This document shows, piece after piece, positions 18,858 to 27,993 of a stretch of 64,000 nt of DNA; the stretch's first letter is position 1; every line of letters begins with the position of its first letter. Location of the stretch: assembly GCF_003063455.1 (NCBI RefSeq), contig NZ_NESN01000001.1, forward strand, positions 496,001 to 560,000, read 5' to 3'. The notes beneath the pieces are model-generated. The model searched no databases and had not been told where the DNA came from. It saw only the letters and a list, made by a program, of their open reading frames with translations. The DNA is from Limnohabitans parvus II-B4. GTDB taxonomy: Bacteria > Pseudomonadota > Gammaproteobacteria > Burkholderiales > Burkholderiaceae_C. The translations under genes were made by a program, and so were the position numbers.

Positions 18858-19448
18858 TCAGCGTCGGTCGACCAAGGCGTGGGCGATGGTTCCCAAATCC
18901 ACGTATTCCAACTCACTGCCTGCGGGCACGCCACGCGCCAAACGGGTCACTTTCAGGCCTTGCTGACGAATCATCTCCGAAATCACATGGGCCGTTGCCT
19001 CGCCCTCGGCGGTGAAGTTGGTCGCCAGAATCACTTCGGTCAACACGCCATCGGCCACCCGCTTCTTGAGTTTGGCCAACCCGATGTCGTGTGGGCCAAT
19101 GCCGTCGAGCGGGCTGAGTTTGCCCATGAGCACAAAATACAGCCCCCGGTAAGTGCCTGTGCGTTCAATGGCCGACTGATCGGCCGGCGTCTCGATCACA
19201 CACAGCAGCGTGCGGTCACGCGTCAAATCCAAGCAGGTGTCGCACAACTCGGCTTCGGTGAAGGTGTGGCAACACTCGCAATGCTGAATTTTCTCAACCG
19301 CATTTTGCAAAGCCGCGGCCAGCTGCCTGGCCGTGGCGCGGTCGTTTTGCAACAACTGAAACGCCATGCGTTGGGCCGACTTGATGCCCACCCCCGGCAA
19401 GCCCTTGAGGGCCTGGACCAAAGTGGCAAGTGCATGTGTGTCGGCCAT
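18858..19448 (-). CDS. recR: Recombination mediator protein RecR
   Basis: A 196-residue protein of the RecFOR pathway that helps load RecA on SSB-coated gaps. It has the N-terminal helix-hairpin-helix [20 protein letters not shown], the four-Cys zinc finger CECC plus CDTC, and a Toprim domain with [15 protein letters not shown] and [14 protein letters not shown]. It is the third gene of the dnaX-ybaB-recR run, the arrangement known from E. coli, with a 17-nt gap after ybaB. Confidence 0.97.
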   Translation of the reverse strand: MADTHALATLVQALKGLPGVGIKSAQRMAFQLLQNDRATARQLAAALQNAVEKIQHCECCHTFTEAELCDTCLDLTRDRTLLCVIETPADQSAIERTGTYRGLYFVLMGKLSPLDGIGPHDIGLAKLKKRVADGVLTEVILATNFTAEGEATAHVISEMIRQQGLKVTRLARGVPAGSELEYVDLGTIAHALVDRR

Positions 19449-19465
19449 GTTGGAAGATCAGTCGA

Positions 19466-19789
19466 TCAGAAAGGCAATTTCATGCCTGGAGGCAAACCGG
19501 CGGTCAGCTTGCCCATTTTTTGTTGCGACACTTCTTCAGCCATGCGCACAGCGTCATTGAAGGCGGCCGCCACCAGGTCTTCCAGCATATCCTTGTCATC
19601 GGCCAGCAAGCTGGGGTCAATGGTGACGCGGCGCACGCTGTGCTTACAGGTCATCAATACCTTGACCATGCCCGAACCGGATTGGCCTTCCACCTCGACA
19701 AAAGCCAGTTCGTCTTGGGCTTTTTTGAGGTTGTCCTGCATGGCTTGAGCTTGTTTCATCAAGCCAGCGAGTTGTCCTTTGTTGAACAT
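19466..19789 (-). CDS. YbaB/EbfC family nucleoid-associated protein
   Basis: A 107-residue DNA-binding dimer. The sequence [26 protein letters not shown], the strand-rich middle [22 protein letters not shown], and [12 protein letters not shown] are typical, and the length matches E. coli YbaB (109 aa). It sits between dnaX and recR, as in many bacteria; the role is nucleoid organisation and possibly gene regulation. GGAAACC precedes the ATG. Confidence 0.96.
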   Translation of the reverse strand: MFNKGQLAGLMKQAQAMQDNLKKAQDELAFVEVEGQSGSGMVKVLMTCKHSVRRVTIDPSLLADDKDMLEDLVAAAFNDAVRMAEEVSQQKMGKLTAGLPPGMKLPF

Positions 19790-19828
19790 GGGGTTTCCTT
19801 TGAACGGGGATGAAATAGAAGGTAAAAA

Positions 19829-21814
19829 TCAAATCAACTGGATGCTGCCAGGAACGATTCTGGCGCCGAAGTCTCGCACCATGGCCTGCACCAGCGGGTC
19901 GTTCTGAATCAACTCTTGGGCAGCCACCATTTTGGCTGCGGCCAGAACAGCCAAACGCTTGGCTGGGCTGTCGGTGACTTGGCCGATTTCAATGTGGAAC
20001 TTGACATCGCCATGCCCTGCGGCCAGCAACGCGGCTTGCAGACGCTCACGGCTGGCTGGGTGATTCAAGGTCTCACGCTCTACGCGCAGTTGCCATTGGT
20101 CCCCATCGCGGGCCACCAATTGGGACTGCAAAGCCAGCTCTCGCACCAAGGCCGTGATGGCCTCTTGCGCCATCAAGCCTTGCACCACTTCCAGCCAGAC
20201 ATCGCCTTCGGGCGTTGCGTGCAAAGGTGTGCTGCTCTCTGGCTTGGGCACGTCGACCCGCACGGAGGGCTCGGAGGCCTCACGCACGGGTAAAGACCGC
20301 AATGCGGGTGCGTGAGACTCAGGGGGCCATGAAACCGAAGGCATGGGCTCTTGCTCGGCGTCATCGGTCGTGTCAGGCCAATCTTCCCATGGAGGCGGCT
20401 CCGACTGCACAGACTGAACTGAGGGCGCGGGCACCTGCACGGCTGCTGCTGACGCTGATTCAGGCGTCGGAGCCGGGGTCGGGGACAAGCTCGAAACGGC
20501 AACAGCTTGCATGGCACTTACCACCACCGCTGGCGTGGATGCAATGGCCGCTGCTGGCCCTGGGCGTGTTGCGGTCGGTCGAGGCTGCATGTCTGCAGGT
20601 GCCGGTGCGACAGCGGCAGGTGCAAGCGGTGTGCCGGCTGCCACAGAAGGGGCAGCGGTCTGCGTCAGTGGCTCAGGGCTGATTCGCGGGCTTTTTTTTT
20701 CAGCCATCCCCGCTTGGGGTTTGAAGGCCAGCAGGCGCAGCAACACCATGGTCAGCGCCGCATATTCGTCTGGGGCCAGACCCAACTCCGTGCGCCCATG
20801 CAGGCACAGGCTGTACAGCAGCTGGGTTTCTTCGGCTGGCATGGCCTGGGCCAGATCGGCCAAACCTTGGGTGTCGGGGTCATCGCCGTCTTGCGCCATG
20901 ATCGGCACCATCTGCATCACGGCCATGCGCTGCAGCAACATGGCCATGTCTTCCAGCGTGGCTGCAGCCGACACGCCTTGCAAACGCAGGGCATTGACCT
21001 GGGCCACCACGGCAGCACCATCGCCGTCGGTCAGCGCACGGATCATTTGCAGCACATGGCTGCGGTCCACGCTGCCCAGCATCTGGCGCACACCGGTTTC
21101 TTGTACCAACCCATTGCCAAAGGCAATCGCCTGATCGGTCAGGCTCAGCGCATCACGCATGGAGCCACGGGCAGCCCGGGCCAGCAGGCGCAAAGCCAAG
21201 GGCTCGGCAGTGAGTTGCTCGGCCGCCAGCACCTGGGTCAGGTGTTCAAACACCGTTTCAGGGGCCATCGGGCGCAAATTGAATTGCAGGCAGCGGGACA
21301 GCACCGTCACGGGCACTTTTTGCGGGTCGGTCGTGGCCAGCACGAACTTGAGGTATTCGGGGGGTTCTTCCAGCGTCTTCAACATCGCATTGAAGGCGGT
21401 GTTGGTCAGCATGTGCACCTCGTCGATCATGAAGACCTTGAAGCGCCCTTGCACCGGCTTGTAAACCGCCTGCTCCAGCAGGCTTTGCACCTCGTCCACA
21501 CCCCGGTTCGAGGCCGCGTCCAGCTCGGTGTAGTCCACAAAGCGCCCGGCATCGATGTCGCGGCAGGCCTGGCACACGCCACAGGGCTCGGCGGTGATGC
21601 CGCCCTGCCCGTCCACGCCCTGACAGTTGAGCGACTTGGCCAAAATGCGCGAAACGGTGGTTTTGCCCACCCCCCTGGTGCCGGTGAAGAGGTAGGCGTG
21701 GTGCAGGCGCTGCTGCACCAAAGCATTGGTCAGGGCCTGAACCACGTGCTCCTGCCCCACCATTTCGGTGAAATTGCGGGGGCGGTATTTGCGCGCGAGA
21801 ACAAGGTAAGACAT
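19829..21814 (-). CDS. dnaX: DNA polymerase III subunits tau (and probably gamma)
   Basis: A 661-residue clamp-loader ATPase. The N-terminal AAA+ module has RKYRPRNFTEMVGQEHVV, Walker A GTRGVGKTT, a zinc module with CGVCQAC, Walker B DEVHML and the sensor LSRCLQF. Domain III ends near residue 370; a long Pro/Ala/Ser-rich linker follows, then a C-terminal domain resembling the tau part that contacts DnaB and the polymerase. The ATG at 21814 (MSYLVLARKYRP) is standard. At codons 372-374 there is a run of nine A, which probably makes a short gamma form of about 380 residues (separate entry). Confidence 0.97.
   Translation of the reverse strand: MSYLVLARKYRPRNFTEMVGQEHVVQALTNALVQQRLHHAYLFTGTRGVGKTTVSRILAKSLNCQGVDGQGGITAEPCGVCQACRDIDAGRFVDYTELDAASNRGVDEVQSLLEQAVYKPVQGRFKVFMIDEVHMLTNTAFNAMLKTLEEPPEYLKFVLATTDPQKVPVTVLSRCLQFNLRPMAPETVFEHLTQVLAAEQLTAEPLALRLLARAARGSMRDALSLTDQAIAFGNGLVQETGVRQMLGSVDRSHVLQMIRALTDGDGAAVVAQVNALRLQGVSAAATLEDMAMLLQRMAVMQMVPIMAQDGDDPDTQGLADLAQAMPAEETQLLYSLCLHGRTELGLAPDEYAALTMVLLRLLAFKPQAGMAEKKSPRISPEPLTQTAAPSVAAGTPLAPAAVAPAPADMQPRPTATRPGPAAAIASTPAVVVSAMQAVAVSSLSPTPAPTPESASAAAVQVPAPSVQSVQSEPPPWEDWPDTTDDAEQEPMPSVSWPPESHAPALRSLPVREASEPSVRVDVPKPESSTPLHATPEGDVWLEVVQGLMAQEAITALVRELALQSQLVARDGDQWQLRVERETLNHPASRERLQAALLAAGHGDVKFHIEIGQVTDSPAKRLAVLAAAKMVAAQELIQNDPLVQAMVRDFGARIVPGSIQLI
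20673..20700 (-). other. A9 slippery site and nearby -1 frame stop in dnaX
   Basis: On the coding strand nine consecutive A (20700-20692) follow gctg. In frame they read GAA AAA AAA AGC. After a -1 slip (or one extra A in the mRNA) the reading continues K-P-A-N-Q-P and meets TGA at 20675-20673; the +1 frame also stops within about ten codons. GGGGA, a Shine-Dalgarno-like stretch, lies about six bases upstream. The truncated product would be about 380 residues, equivalent to E. coli gamma. E. coli uses A AAA AAG ribosomal slippage, while Thermus dnaX uses A9 transcriptional slippage. Confidence 0.75.
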
Positions 21815-21929
21815 GGACCTGATTCTATCGGGCTCACGAGGCACTATTGAGGGCCTGTTGTCGCAAGTTGCATGAAGCGGTCAAGCCCACTGGCTGATCT
21901 TGTGGAAAACAGGAAAAAACAGCCCAGGA

Positions 21930-21959
21930 CTGAAAAGCGCCATCAAGCTCGCCTACAAT
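21930..21959 (+). promoter_or_regulatory. Candidate sigma70 promoter of ffs
   Basis: TACAAT at 21954-21959 is placed so that transcription would begin at about 21965-21966, exactly where the folded SRP RNA begins. CTGAAA at 21930-21935, 18 nt upstream, is a partial -35 match. Confidence 0.6.
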
Positions 21960-21964
21960 CGATC

Positions 21965-22062
21965 TTGACGGGCCTTCCCGCATGGTGAAGCGGCCAACCG
22001 GGTCAGGTGGGGAACCAAGCAGCCCTAACTGTGAATCCAGTGCCGGGGTCAAGGCTCGTCAA
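21965..22062 (+). ncRNA. ffs: Signal recognition particle RNA (4.5S, small bacterial type)
   Basis: A 98-nt RNA. The ends pair closely: TTGACGgGCCTT at the 5' end with AAGGCtCGTCAA at the 3' end. The conserved Ffh-binding region GGGTCAGGTGGGGAACC-AAGCAGCCCTAAC and the 3' strand GTGCCGGGGTC are present. The RNA binds Ffh and guides membrane proteins to the translocon. It lies divergently upstream of dnaX with about 150 nt between. Confidence 0.92.
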
Positions 22063-22139
22063 CTTACATCAAGGCAGTGATTTCTGCGGCTTGCAGTCCC
22101 GCAAGCACCCAAAGTCACCCTGAACACCCTAAAGACAAA

Positions 22140-22433
22140 TCAAGCCATTCGACGGCGCAGCGCTGGAAAAGGCAAGGATTTGACTTTGGTGGAACTCACC
22201 AACTGAGGCGCTGTTGGCGCGGCACGCAGCAACTCGGAGACCAGCGCATCGGCATTTTTGTGCGCCCCAGCCCGATGGGTCTCGAAGGCCAGCCGTGTTT
22301 GAGCGGCCATCTGGGCGACAAAATTTTGAGGGTAGTCACGCACGTTGAAACCACGCAAAGCCATCACTTTCATGAAGGCGTTGGCGGCCTCTTCAACGGC
22401 GCGTTGGTATTCTTGGGAAGCTTCTGGAGTCAT
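22140..22433 (-). CDS. Hypothetical protein, 97 aa
   Basis: A small protein starting MTPEASQEYQRAVEEAANAF. It is predominantly helical and Ala-rich (QMAAQTRLAFETHRAGAHKNADALVSELL) with a polar, basic C-terminus; no signal peptide or membrane segment. The upstream ATG at 22481 would add 16 residues with no support. It lies between ffs and the flavoprotein gene, on the minus strand. I do not recognise the family and give no function. Confidence 0.65.
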   Translation of the reverse strand: MTPEASQEYQRAVEEAANAFMKVMALRGFNVRDYPQNFVAQMAAQTRLAFETHRAGAHKNADALVSELLRAAPTAPQLVSSTKVKSLPFPALRRRMA

Positions 22434-22517
22434 GTCGACCTCGTTATGGATGAAGTTATTCACATGACAACAACGCAGCACATGACCCGCAGGAATACAC
22501 CATTTGTAAAAAAATTG

Positions 22518-23846
22518 TTACAAATTTGCCAAAATACCTTTACCCGCACGCCAACCGCTGGCCAAACAAGCGGTCAGCAGATAGCCGCCCGTCGGGGCCT
22601 CCCAGTCCAGCATCTCACCAGCACAGTACACCCCGGAGCGCTTGGACAGCATCAAATCAGGGCTTAAGCCCTCCAAAGCGACGCCGCCAGCCGTGCTGAT
22701 CGCCTCGTCCACAGGTCTGGGACTTTTGAGCGGTACAGACAAGTGCTTCAAGCTGGCCGCCAAGGCGTCCGGATTGGCCAGGGTGTCGGGCGAGCAAAGC
22801 TCATGCAAAAGCCCCATCTTGACGCCATCCACACCCAAACGGCTCTTCAAATGGCTGGACAAACTCCGGCTGCCCCGGGGCCAGCCCACCTCGGAACGCA
22901 CCTGCTCCAGTGATTTGTCTGGCAACAAATCCAGCGTCAAGCAAGCCGCCCCTTGGGCCAAGTCATCTCGCAACCAAGCCGACGCGGCGTAAATCAGGCT
23001 GCCTTCCACCCCTGTATCGGTGATGACAAACTCACCTTTGCGATCAAAACGGACCTCACCAGCAAGCCCAGCCTGAACGCCGACACTGGCAGCCGTACCT
23101 GCAGCGACTTTCAGTGCCACCGACTTGAGCGGGTGGCCTGCATAGCGGCTGCGAAAGTGCTCGGTCCAACCTTGACCCTCTCGCCCCAGAACATCAAATC
23201 CGCAATTGGCGGGCTGGAGAGGCGCAATGCCAACCCCCTGATCGGCCAACAAGGGCACCCACGCGCCATCAGACCCCAAACGTGGCCAACTGGCCCCACC
23301 CAATGCCAGCAAGGTGGCACGAGCACGCACCCGCGTCACACCCGCATGGCCAGTGGGTTGAAAAACCAAATGGTCATCCGCCCAACCTTGCCAGCGGTGG
23401 CGCATGTGAAACTGCACCGGCACAGCTGAGGCTGGGTGCCTCAAACGGTGCAACCAAGCTCTGAGCAAAGGGGCCGCTTTCATTTCCTGAGGAAATACCC
23501 GGCCGGACGTGCCCACAAAAGTGTCGACCCCCAGGCCCTTGGCCCAATCCCGAACGGCTTGGGCATCCATCTGGTCAAGCCACTGCCCCACCTCGGTCTG
23601 CCGTTCGCCATAACGGGTACGGAACACATCGGGCGCCTCGGCATGGGTCAGGTTCAAGCCGCCCTTGCCGGCCAACAAAAATTTTCGGCCCACGGAAGGC
23701 ATGGCATCGAACAAATGAACGGCGACACCGGCCTGCGACAGCACTTCTGCGGCCATCAGTCCTGCGGGGCCACCGCCCACAATGGCCACATCAACATCCA
23801 GCACAGGAGAATCGGAAAGAATTGAAGTGGGTGCAGATAAAGTCAT
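22518..23846 (-). CDS. HI0933-like NAD(P)/FAD-dependent oxidoreductase
   Basis: A 442-residue flavoprotein of the HI0933/BaiN-type group (close to the TIGR03862 subset). It has the FAD-binding Rossmann motif [19 protein letters not shown], the characteristic [40 protein letters not shown], and the C-terminal [31 protein letters not shown]. The ATG at 23846 is preferred to the TTG six codons upstream. The substrate is not known for most members. It is divergent from trxA with 104 nt between; a short AT-rich inverted repeat (22502-22525) overlaps its stop codon. Confidence 0.9.
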   Translation of the reverse strand: MTLSAPTSILSDSPVLDVDVAIVGGGPAGLMAAEVLSQAGVAVHLFDAMPSVGRKFLLAGKGGLNLTHAEAPDVFRTRYGERQTEVGQWLDQMDAQAVRDWAKGLGVDTFVGTSGRVFPQEMKAAPLLRAWLHRLRHPASAVPVQFHMRHRWQGWADDHLVFQPTGHAGVTRVRARATLLALGGASWPRLGSDGAWVPLLADQGVGIAPLQPANCGFDVLGREGQGWTEHFRSRYAGHPLKSVALKVAAGTAASVGVQAGLAGEVRFDRKGEFVITDTGVEGSLIYAASAWLRDDLAQGAACLTLDLLPDKSLEQVRSEVGWPRGSRSLSSHLKSRLGVDGVKMGLLHELCSPDTLANPDALAASLKHLSVPLKSPRPVDEAISTAGGVALEGLSPDLMLSKRSGVYCAGEMLDWEAPTGGYLLTACLASGWRAGKGILANL

Positions 23847-23950
23847 GGATGGATGTGTTGGCAACGCAGACGCGACAGACGAGCGCGGTGGGATTCTGTC
23901 AAAATAGCCGTAACTTTAGCCGCATCTTCAATGTTCACAAGGAAAAGGCC

Positions 23951-24283
23951 ATGGCCAGCGATCTGATCAAACACATTACCGACGCCACTTTCGAAGCCGA
24001 CGTGCTCCAGTCGAGCCAACCGGTGGTGGTCGACTTCTGGGCCGAGTGGTGCGGCCCTTGCAAGATGATTGCCCCCATACTGGACGAAGTGGCTGGCACC
24101 TACGAAGGCAAGCTGCAGATCACCAAGATGAACGTGGACGACAACCGCGACATCCCTGCCAAGTTCGGCATCCGTGGCATCCCCACCTTGATGATCTTTA
24201 AGGGTGGTCAACTGGCAGCGACCAAAGTGGGTGCCATGAGCAAGTCACAACTGACCGCGTTCATCGACCAGCAGCTGGCTTGA
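23951..24283 (+). CDS. trxA: Thioredoxin 1
   Basis: A 110-residue thiol-disulfide reductase with the active site WCGPC (Cys34, Cys37) and the cis-Pro loop [12 protein letters not shown]. The start ATG at 23951 has AAGGAAAAGG upstream. It supplies electrons to ribonucleotide reductase, PAPS reductase and methionine sulfoxide reductases. A clear intrinsic terminator follows, then rho; the trxA-rho order is shared with E. coli. Confidence 0.98.
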   Translation: MASDLIKHITDATFEADVLQSSQPVVVDFWAEWCGPCKMIAPILDEVAGTYEGKLQITKMNVDDNRDIPAKFGIRGIPTLMIFKGGQLAATKVGAMSKSQLTAFIDQQLA

Positions 24284-24323
24284 TGTCGGCTTTGGCCTGA
24301 ACCACTCAGGCCACACCTCAAGA

Positions 24324-24350
24324 ACCGGGCAGCAATGGCCCGGTTTTTTG
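24324..24350 (+). terminator. Rho-independent terminator after trxA
   Basis: Stem ACCGGGC/GCCCGGT with loop agcaatg (24324-24344) followed by TTTTTTGTTTT; 40 nt after the trxA stop. It separates trxA from rho, so rho needs its own promoter in 24351-24526; CATAAT at 24376-24381 is a possible -10 without a good -35. Confidence 0.9.
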
Positions 24351-24526
24351 TTTTCTGGCGCACTTCAAAACCTGTCATAATTTCCGCAAGGCAACCCGAA
24401 CAGGGATCAGCGCCTTGATTGCCGGAAGCACCAGCCCCCAACCCCGGGCGGCAACCGGTTCTGAACATTTCCACCCGCTTATCTGAAAACGGTCCCTGAC
24501 GGACCGATTCGCCACAGGCCAAATCC

Positions 24527-25789
24527 ATGCATTTGAATGAACTCAAGGCACTTCATGTGTCCGAACTCCTGAAGCAAGCCGACACGCTCGAAATCGAGAA
24601 CACCGGCCGCATGCGCAAACAGGAGCTGATGTTTGCCATCATCAAAAAGCGCGCCAAAGCGGGCGAACAGGTGTTTGCCGACGGCGTACTGGAAATCCTG
24701 CCTGACGGTTTTGGCTTCCTGCGCAGCCCCGACTCCAGCTACACGGCCAGCACCGACGACATCTACATCAGTCCCAGCCAGGTGCGCCGCTTCAACCTGC
24801 ACACAGGCGACATGATCGAAGGCGAAGTACGCATTCCCAAAGATGGCGAGCGCTACTTTGCCCTGACCAAGCTCGACAAGGTCAACGACGACCTGCCCGA
24901 GAACAACAAACACAAGGTGATGTTCGAGAACTTGACGCCCCTGTTCCCCAAAGAGCAGATGCGTCTGGAGCGCGACATCAAGGGTGAAGAAAACATCACC
25001 GCCCGCGTGATCGACATCATTGCCCCGCTCGGCCGTGGCCAGCGCGCCCTGATCGTGGCGCAGCCCAAATCGGGCAAGACCGTGATGATGCAGCAGATTG
25101 CCCACGCCATCACCGCCAACTACCCCGATGTGCACCTGATGGTGCTGTTGGTGGACGAGCGCCCTGAAGAAGTGACCGAAATGCAGCGCAGCGTGCGCGG
25201 CGAAGTGATTTCTTCCACCTTTGACGAACCCGCTTCGCGTCACGTGCACGTGGCCGAAATGGTGATCGAGCGCGCCAAGCGCCTGGTCGAGTTGAAAAAA
25301 GACGTGGTGATCTTGCTGGACTCGATCACACGCCTGGCCCGCGCCTACAACAACGTGGTGCCTTCATCGGGCAAAGTGCTCTCGGGCGGTGTGGATGCCA
25401 ACGCCCTGCAGCGCCCCAAGCGCTTCTTTGGCGCGGCCCGCAATGTGGAAGAAGGCGGCAGCCTCACCATCATCGCTACCGCCTTGGTCGACACCGGTAG
25501 CCGCATGGACGAAGTGATCTTTGAAGAATTCAAGGGCACGGGCAACTGCGAAATCCACCTGGAGCGCCGTTTGTACGAAAAGCGCGTGTTCCCGGCCATT
25601 AACCTCAACCGCAGCGGCACCCGCCGTGAAGAGTTGCTCTTGCAGCCCGAAGTGCTGCAAAAAACCCGCATCTTGCGCCAATTCATGTACAACATGGACG
25701 AAATCGAGGCGATGGAAATGGTCTTGAAGAGCATGAAAGCCACCAAGAACAACTCCGAGTTCTTCGACATGATGCGTCGCGGTGGTTGA
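24527..25789 (+). CDS. rho: Transcription termination factor Rho
   Basis: A 420-residue hexameric RNA-dependent helicase that ends transcription at C-rich untranslated RNA. It has the N-terminal helical domain [15 protein letters not shown], the cold-shock-like primary RNA site [12 protein letters not shown], Walker [13 protein letters not shown], Walker [17 protein letters not shown] with the Q-loop, and the R-loop region. Length is close to E. coli Rho (419). A 176-nt leader follows the trxA terminator; leader-based autoregulation is known in E. coli but no specific signal is readable here. Confidence 0.98.
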   Translation: MHLNELKALHVSELLKQADTLEIENTGRMRKQELMFAIIKKRAKAGEQVFADGVLEILPDGFGFLRSPDSSYTASTDDIYISPSQVRRFNLHTGDMIEGEVRIPKDGERYFALTKLDKVNDDLPENNKHKVMFENLTPLFPKEQMRLERDIKGEENITARVIDIIAPLGRGQRALIVAQPKSGKTVMMQQIAHAITANYPDVHLMVLLVDERPEEVTEMQRSVRGEVISSTFDEPASRHVHVAEMVIERAKRLVELKKDVVILLDSITRLARAYNNVVPSSGKVLSGGVDANALQRPKRFFGAARNVEEGGSLTIIATALVDTGSRMDEVIFEEFKGTGNCEIHLERRLYEKRVFPAINLNRSGTRREELLLQPEVLQKTRILRQFMYNMDEIEAMEMVLKSMKATKNNSEFFDMMRRGG

Positions 25790-25874
25790 TGCTCTATAAT
25801 CGTCAGGTTTTGCGGAAAGTGCACTCAGATAGGCTGAAGTGTGGCTACCGTAGCGAAAATAAAAGGATTTCCCC

Positions 25875-26138
25875 ATGAAAGACGGCATTCACCCCAACTA
25901 CCGTGAAATTTGCTTCCAAGACATGTCCAATGGTTTCAAGTTCGTGACACGCTCATGTGCTAACACCAAAGAAATGATCACCATGGAAGACGGCCGCGAG
26001 TTGCCGCTGTACAAGCTGGACACGACCAGCGAGTCGCACCCCTTCTACACCGGCACACAAAAGTCGGTCGACAACATGGGCGGCCGTGTGGAGAAATTCC
26101 GCAACCGTTTCGGCAAGACCACCACCATCGCCAAGTAA
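25875..26138 (+). CDS. rpmE2: 50S ribosomal protein L31, type B
   Basis: An 87-residue ribosomal protein starting [20 protein letters not shown]. The CxxC zinc ligands of the classical L31 are absent; the two Cys residues (EIC and RSC) are isolated, so this is the zinc-independent C-minus form. [12 protein letters not shown] and the C-terminal [11 protein letters not shown] confirm the family. AAAAGGA precedes the ATG and TATAAT sits at 25795-25800 just after the rho stop, a possible own promoter. In E. coli the C-minus paralogue is under Zur control; no Zur box was recognised here. Confidence 0.95.
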   Translation: MKDGIHPNYREICFQDMSNGFKFVTRSCANTKEMITMEDGRELPLYKLDTTSESHPFYTGTQKSVDNMGGRVEKFRNRFGKTTTIAK

Positions 26139-26157
26139 TTCGCGAATTGGTGACCCC

Positions 26158-26192
26158 AAAAGGGCAGCCCGGGCAACCGGCCTGCCCTTTTT
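26158..26192 (+). terminator. Rho-independent terminator after rpmE2
   Basis: AAAGGGCAG pairs with CTGCCCTTT around a GC-rich loop and is followed by a T run (26188-26192), 20 nt after the stop. The upstream A-run also makes it usable on the other strand. Confidence 0.85.
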
Positions 26193-26256
26193 GCATGGGG
26201 CGGCCTCGCTGCAAGCTGCTGCACCCAACGCCCCGGAACTGATATCTTTTGAACCT

Positions 26257-27990
26257 GTGAACCACCCTACCCCCGCCATCGTTGCACAGAGTGCCGTGCG
26301 CAGACTGCCGCGCATGGCCCTGTTGTTGTTGTGCGCAGCCTATGTGCTGCCCGGTTTTTGGGGGCGAACCCTTTGGAAAGCGCAAGACATTGAAGCCTTC
26401 GGCTACATGTTGCAACTGGCCAAACCGGGGATGGGGGACATGGTCAGCTGGCTCAAACCCACACTGCTGGGCAGCCCAGACAGCAACTTGGCCTTGCTGC
26501 CTTATTGGCTGGGGGCCACTTTTATTCGGCTGGCCCCTTCCGGATTCGAAGACACCTTTGCCCGCTTGCCTTTCATCGCCATGCTGATCACCACGCTGGC
26601 AGCAACCTGGTACGGGGTCTATGCATTGACCCGCCACCCTGCCGCGCAGCCGGTGGCGTTTGCATTTGGTGGCGAAGCCAAACCTGCCGACTACGCACGT
26701 GCCATGGCCGATGGGGGCTTGCTGGCGCTGCTGGCCTGCCTGGGCTTGGCTCAGCTGTCACACGAAACCACGCCAGCCCTCAGCCAGTTGTGCTTCGCTG
26801 CCTTGTTGTTTTTTGGCTTGGCCACATTGACACGCCACCGCCTGCAAAGTGCAGTGGCCATCACCACAGGCATGTTGGGCCTGACCCTGTCAGGAGCCCC
26901 GACTTTGGCATTGTGGCTGGGCATCGGTGGCTCGGTCATTTGCGCCACAGCGCAAGCTGCCCCTGCGCAACGCCGCTTGAGCATGCTCGATTTGGGTCTT
27001 CTGGCACTCATCTGCCTGCTGTGCATCACCACAGCCGGCGCACTGGATTTGTGGCGCTGGCGCGTGGTGCCACACAGAATGGTCGACTTGCATGTTTTGG
27101 CCAAACTGATCGCCTGGTTCACATGGCCGGCTTGGCCATTGGCACTGTGGTCACTGTGGCGCTGGCGCGGGCAATTGTCACAAGGCTGGCGTTACCCCCA
27201 CCTGGGTTTGCCGCTGTGGTTCGTGACGGTGACGGTCGGCGCAACTTGGTTCACGGGCCTGTCTGACCGTGCGCTTTTGACATCATTGCCGGCCATCGCC
27301 ACTTTGGCCGCCTTGGCATTGCCCACACTCAAACGCAGCCTGGGGGCCTTGATCGACTGGTTCACCCTGCTGTTTTTCAGTGTTTGCGCACTCACCATTT
27401 GGGTGGTCTGGGTGGCCATGCAAACGGGCACACCTGCCAGGCCAGCGGCCAATGTTGCACGCCTGGCACCGGAGTTTGTACCGGCGTTTTCTGTCGGGGC
27501 TTTTGCTTTGGCACTGGCCGCCACGGTGGCATGGGCGGCACTGGTGAAGTGGCGCACGGGCTACCACCGTGCTGCCATTTGGAAAAGCCTGGTGTTGCCC
27601 GCAGGTGGCGCGGTGCTTTGCTGGCTGCTGCTGACCACCTTGTGGCTGCCATTGCTGGACTACGCCAGAAGCTATGCGCCCTTGGTCCAGAAAGTCACCC
27701 GCATCACAGGCCCCAGCGCTTGCCTTCAATACGCAGGGATCTCCAAAGCCCAAGGCGCTGCTTTGATGTACCACGCCCAAGCCAGGCTCGTGCCGATGCA
27801 GACACCGCAACCCGACTGCGCCTGGCTGCTCATGGACAACGTCAACCGGTCCTTGCTGTCAGCCAAAATCAAGTCGCTGGGCTGGGTTGAAGAAGCCGCC
27901 ATCAAGCGCCCTACCGACAAATCCGAAACCCTGGTCATTTTCCGTCCAGCCACAAAGTCCGACACTTCTCCGGCTACACCTGCACGCTGA
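26257..27990 (+). CDS. ArnT/PMT-like polytopic glycosyltransferase-family membrane protein
   Basis: About 577 residues with roughly ten to twelve hydrophobic segments. The start of the protein, YVLPGFWGRTLWKAQDIEAFGYM, followed by PYWLGATFIRLAP and FARLPFIAMLITTLAATWYGVYALTR, resembles the GT-C fold of ArnT-like lipid-to-glycan transferases, where an early periplasmic acidic residue is catalytic. The start is taken as the GTG at 26257; the open frame reaches back through the rpmE2 terminator, which argues against earlier starts. The MATE gene begins 3 nt after its stop. Acceptor and donor are unknown, and the GT assignment is moderate. Confidence 0.75.
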   Translation: MNHPTPAIVAQSAVRRLPRMALLLLCAAYVLPGFWGRTLWKAQDIEAFGYMLQLAKPGMGDMVSWLKPTLLGSPDSNLALLPYWLGATFIRLAPSGFEDTFARLPFIAMLITTLAATWYGVYALTRHPAAQPVAFAFGGEAKPADYARAMADGGLLALLACLGLAQLSHETTPALSQLCFAALLFFGLATLTRHRLQSAVAITTGMLGLTLSGAPTLALWLGIGGSVICATAQAAPAQRRLSMLDLGLLALICLLCITTAGALDLWRWRVVPHRMVDLHVLAKLIAWFTWPAWPLALWSLWRWRGQLSQGWRYPHLGLPLWFVTVTVGATWFTGLSDRALLTSLPAIATLAALALPTLKRSLGALIDWFTLLFFSVCALTIWVVWVAMQTGTPARPAANVARLAPEFVPAFSVGAFALALAATVAWAALVKWRTGYHRAAIWKSLVLPAGGAVLCWLLLTTLWLPLLDYARSYAPLVQKVTRITGPSACLQYAGISKAQGAALMYHAQARLVPMQTPQPDCAWLLMDNVNRSLLSAKIKSLGWVEEAAIKRPTDKSETLVIFRPATKSDTSPATPAR

Positions 27991-27993
27991 GCC

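Noticed and set aside
22502..22525. Terminator of the HI0933-type flavoprotein gene
   Set aside because: ATTTGTAA/TTACAAAT overlaps the stop codon, is AT-rich, and its T/A run is in the loop rather than after the stem.
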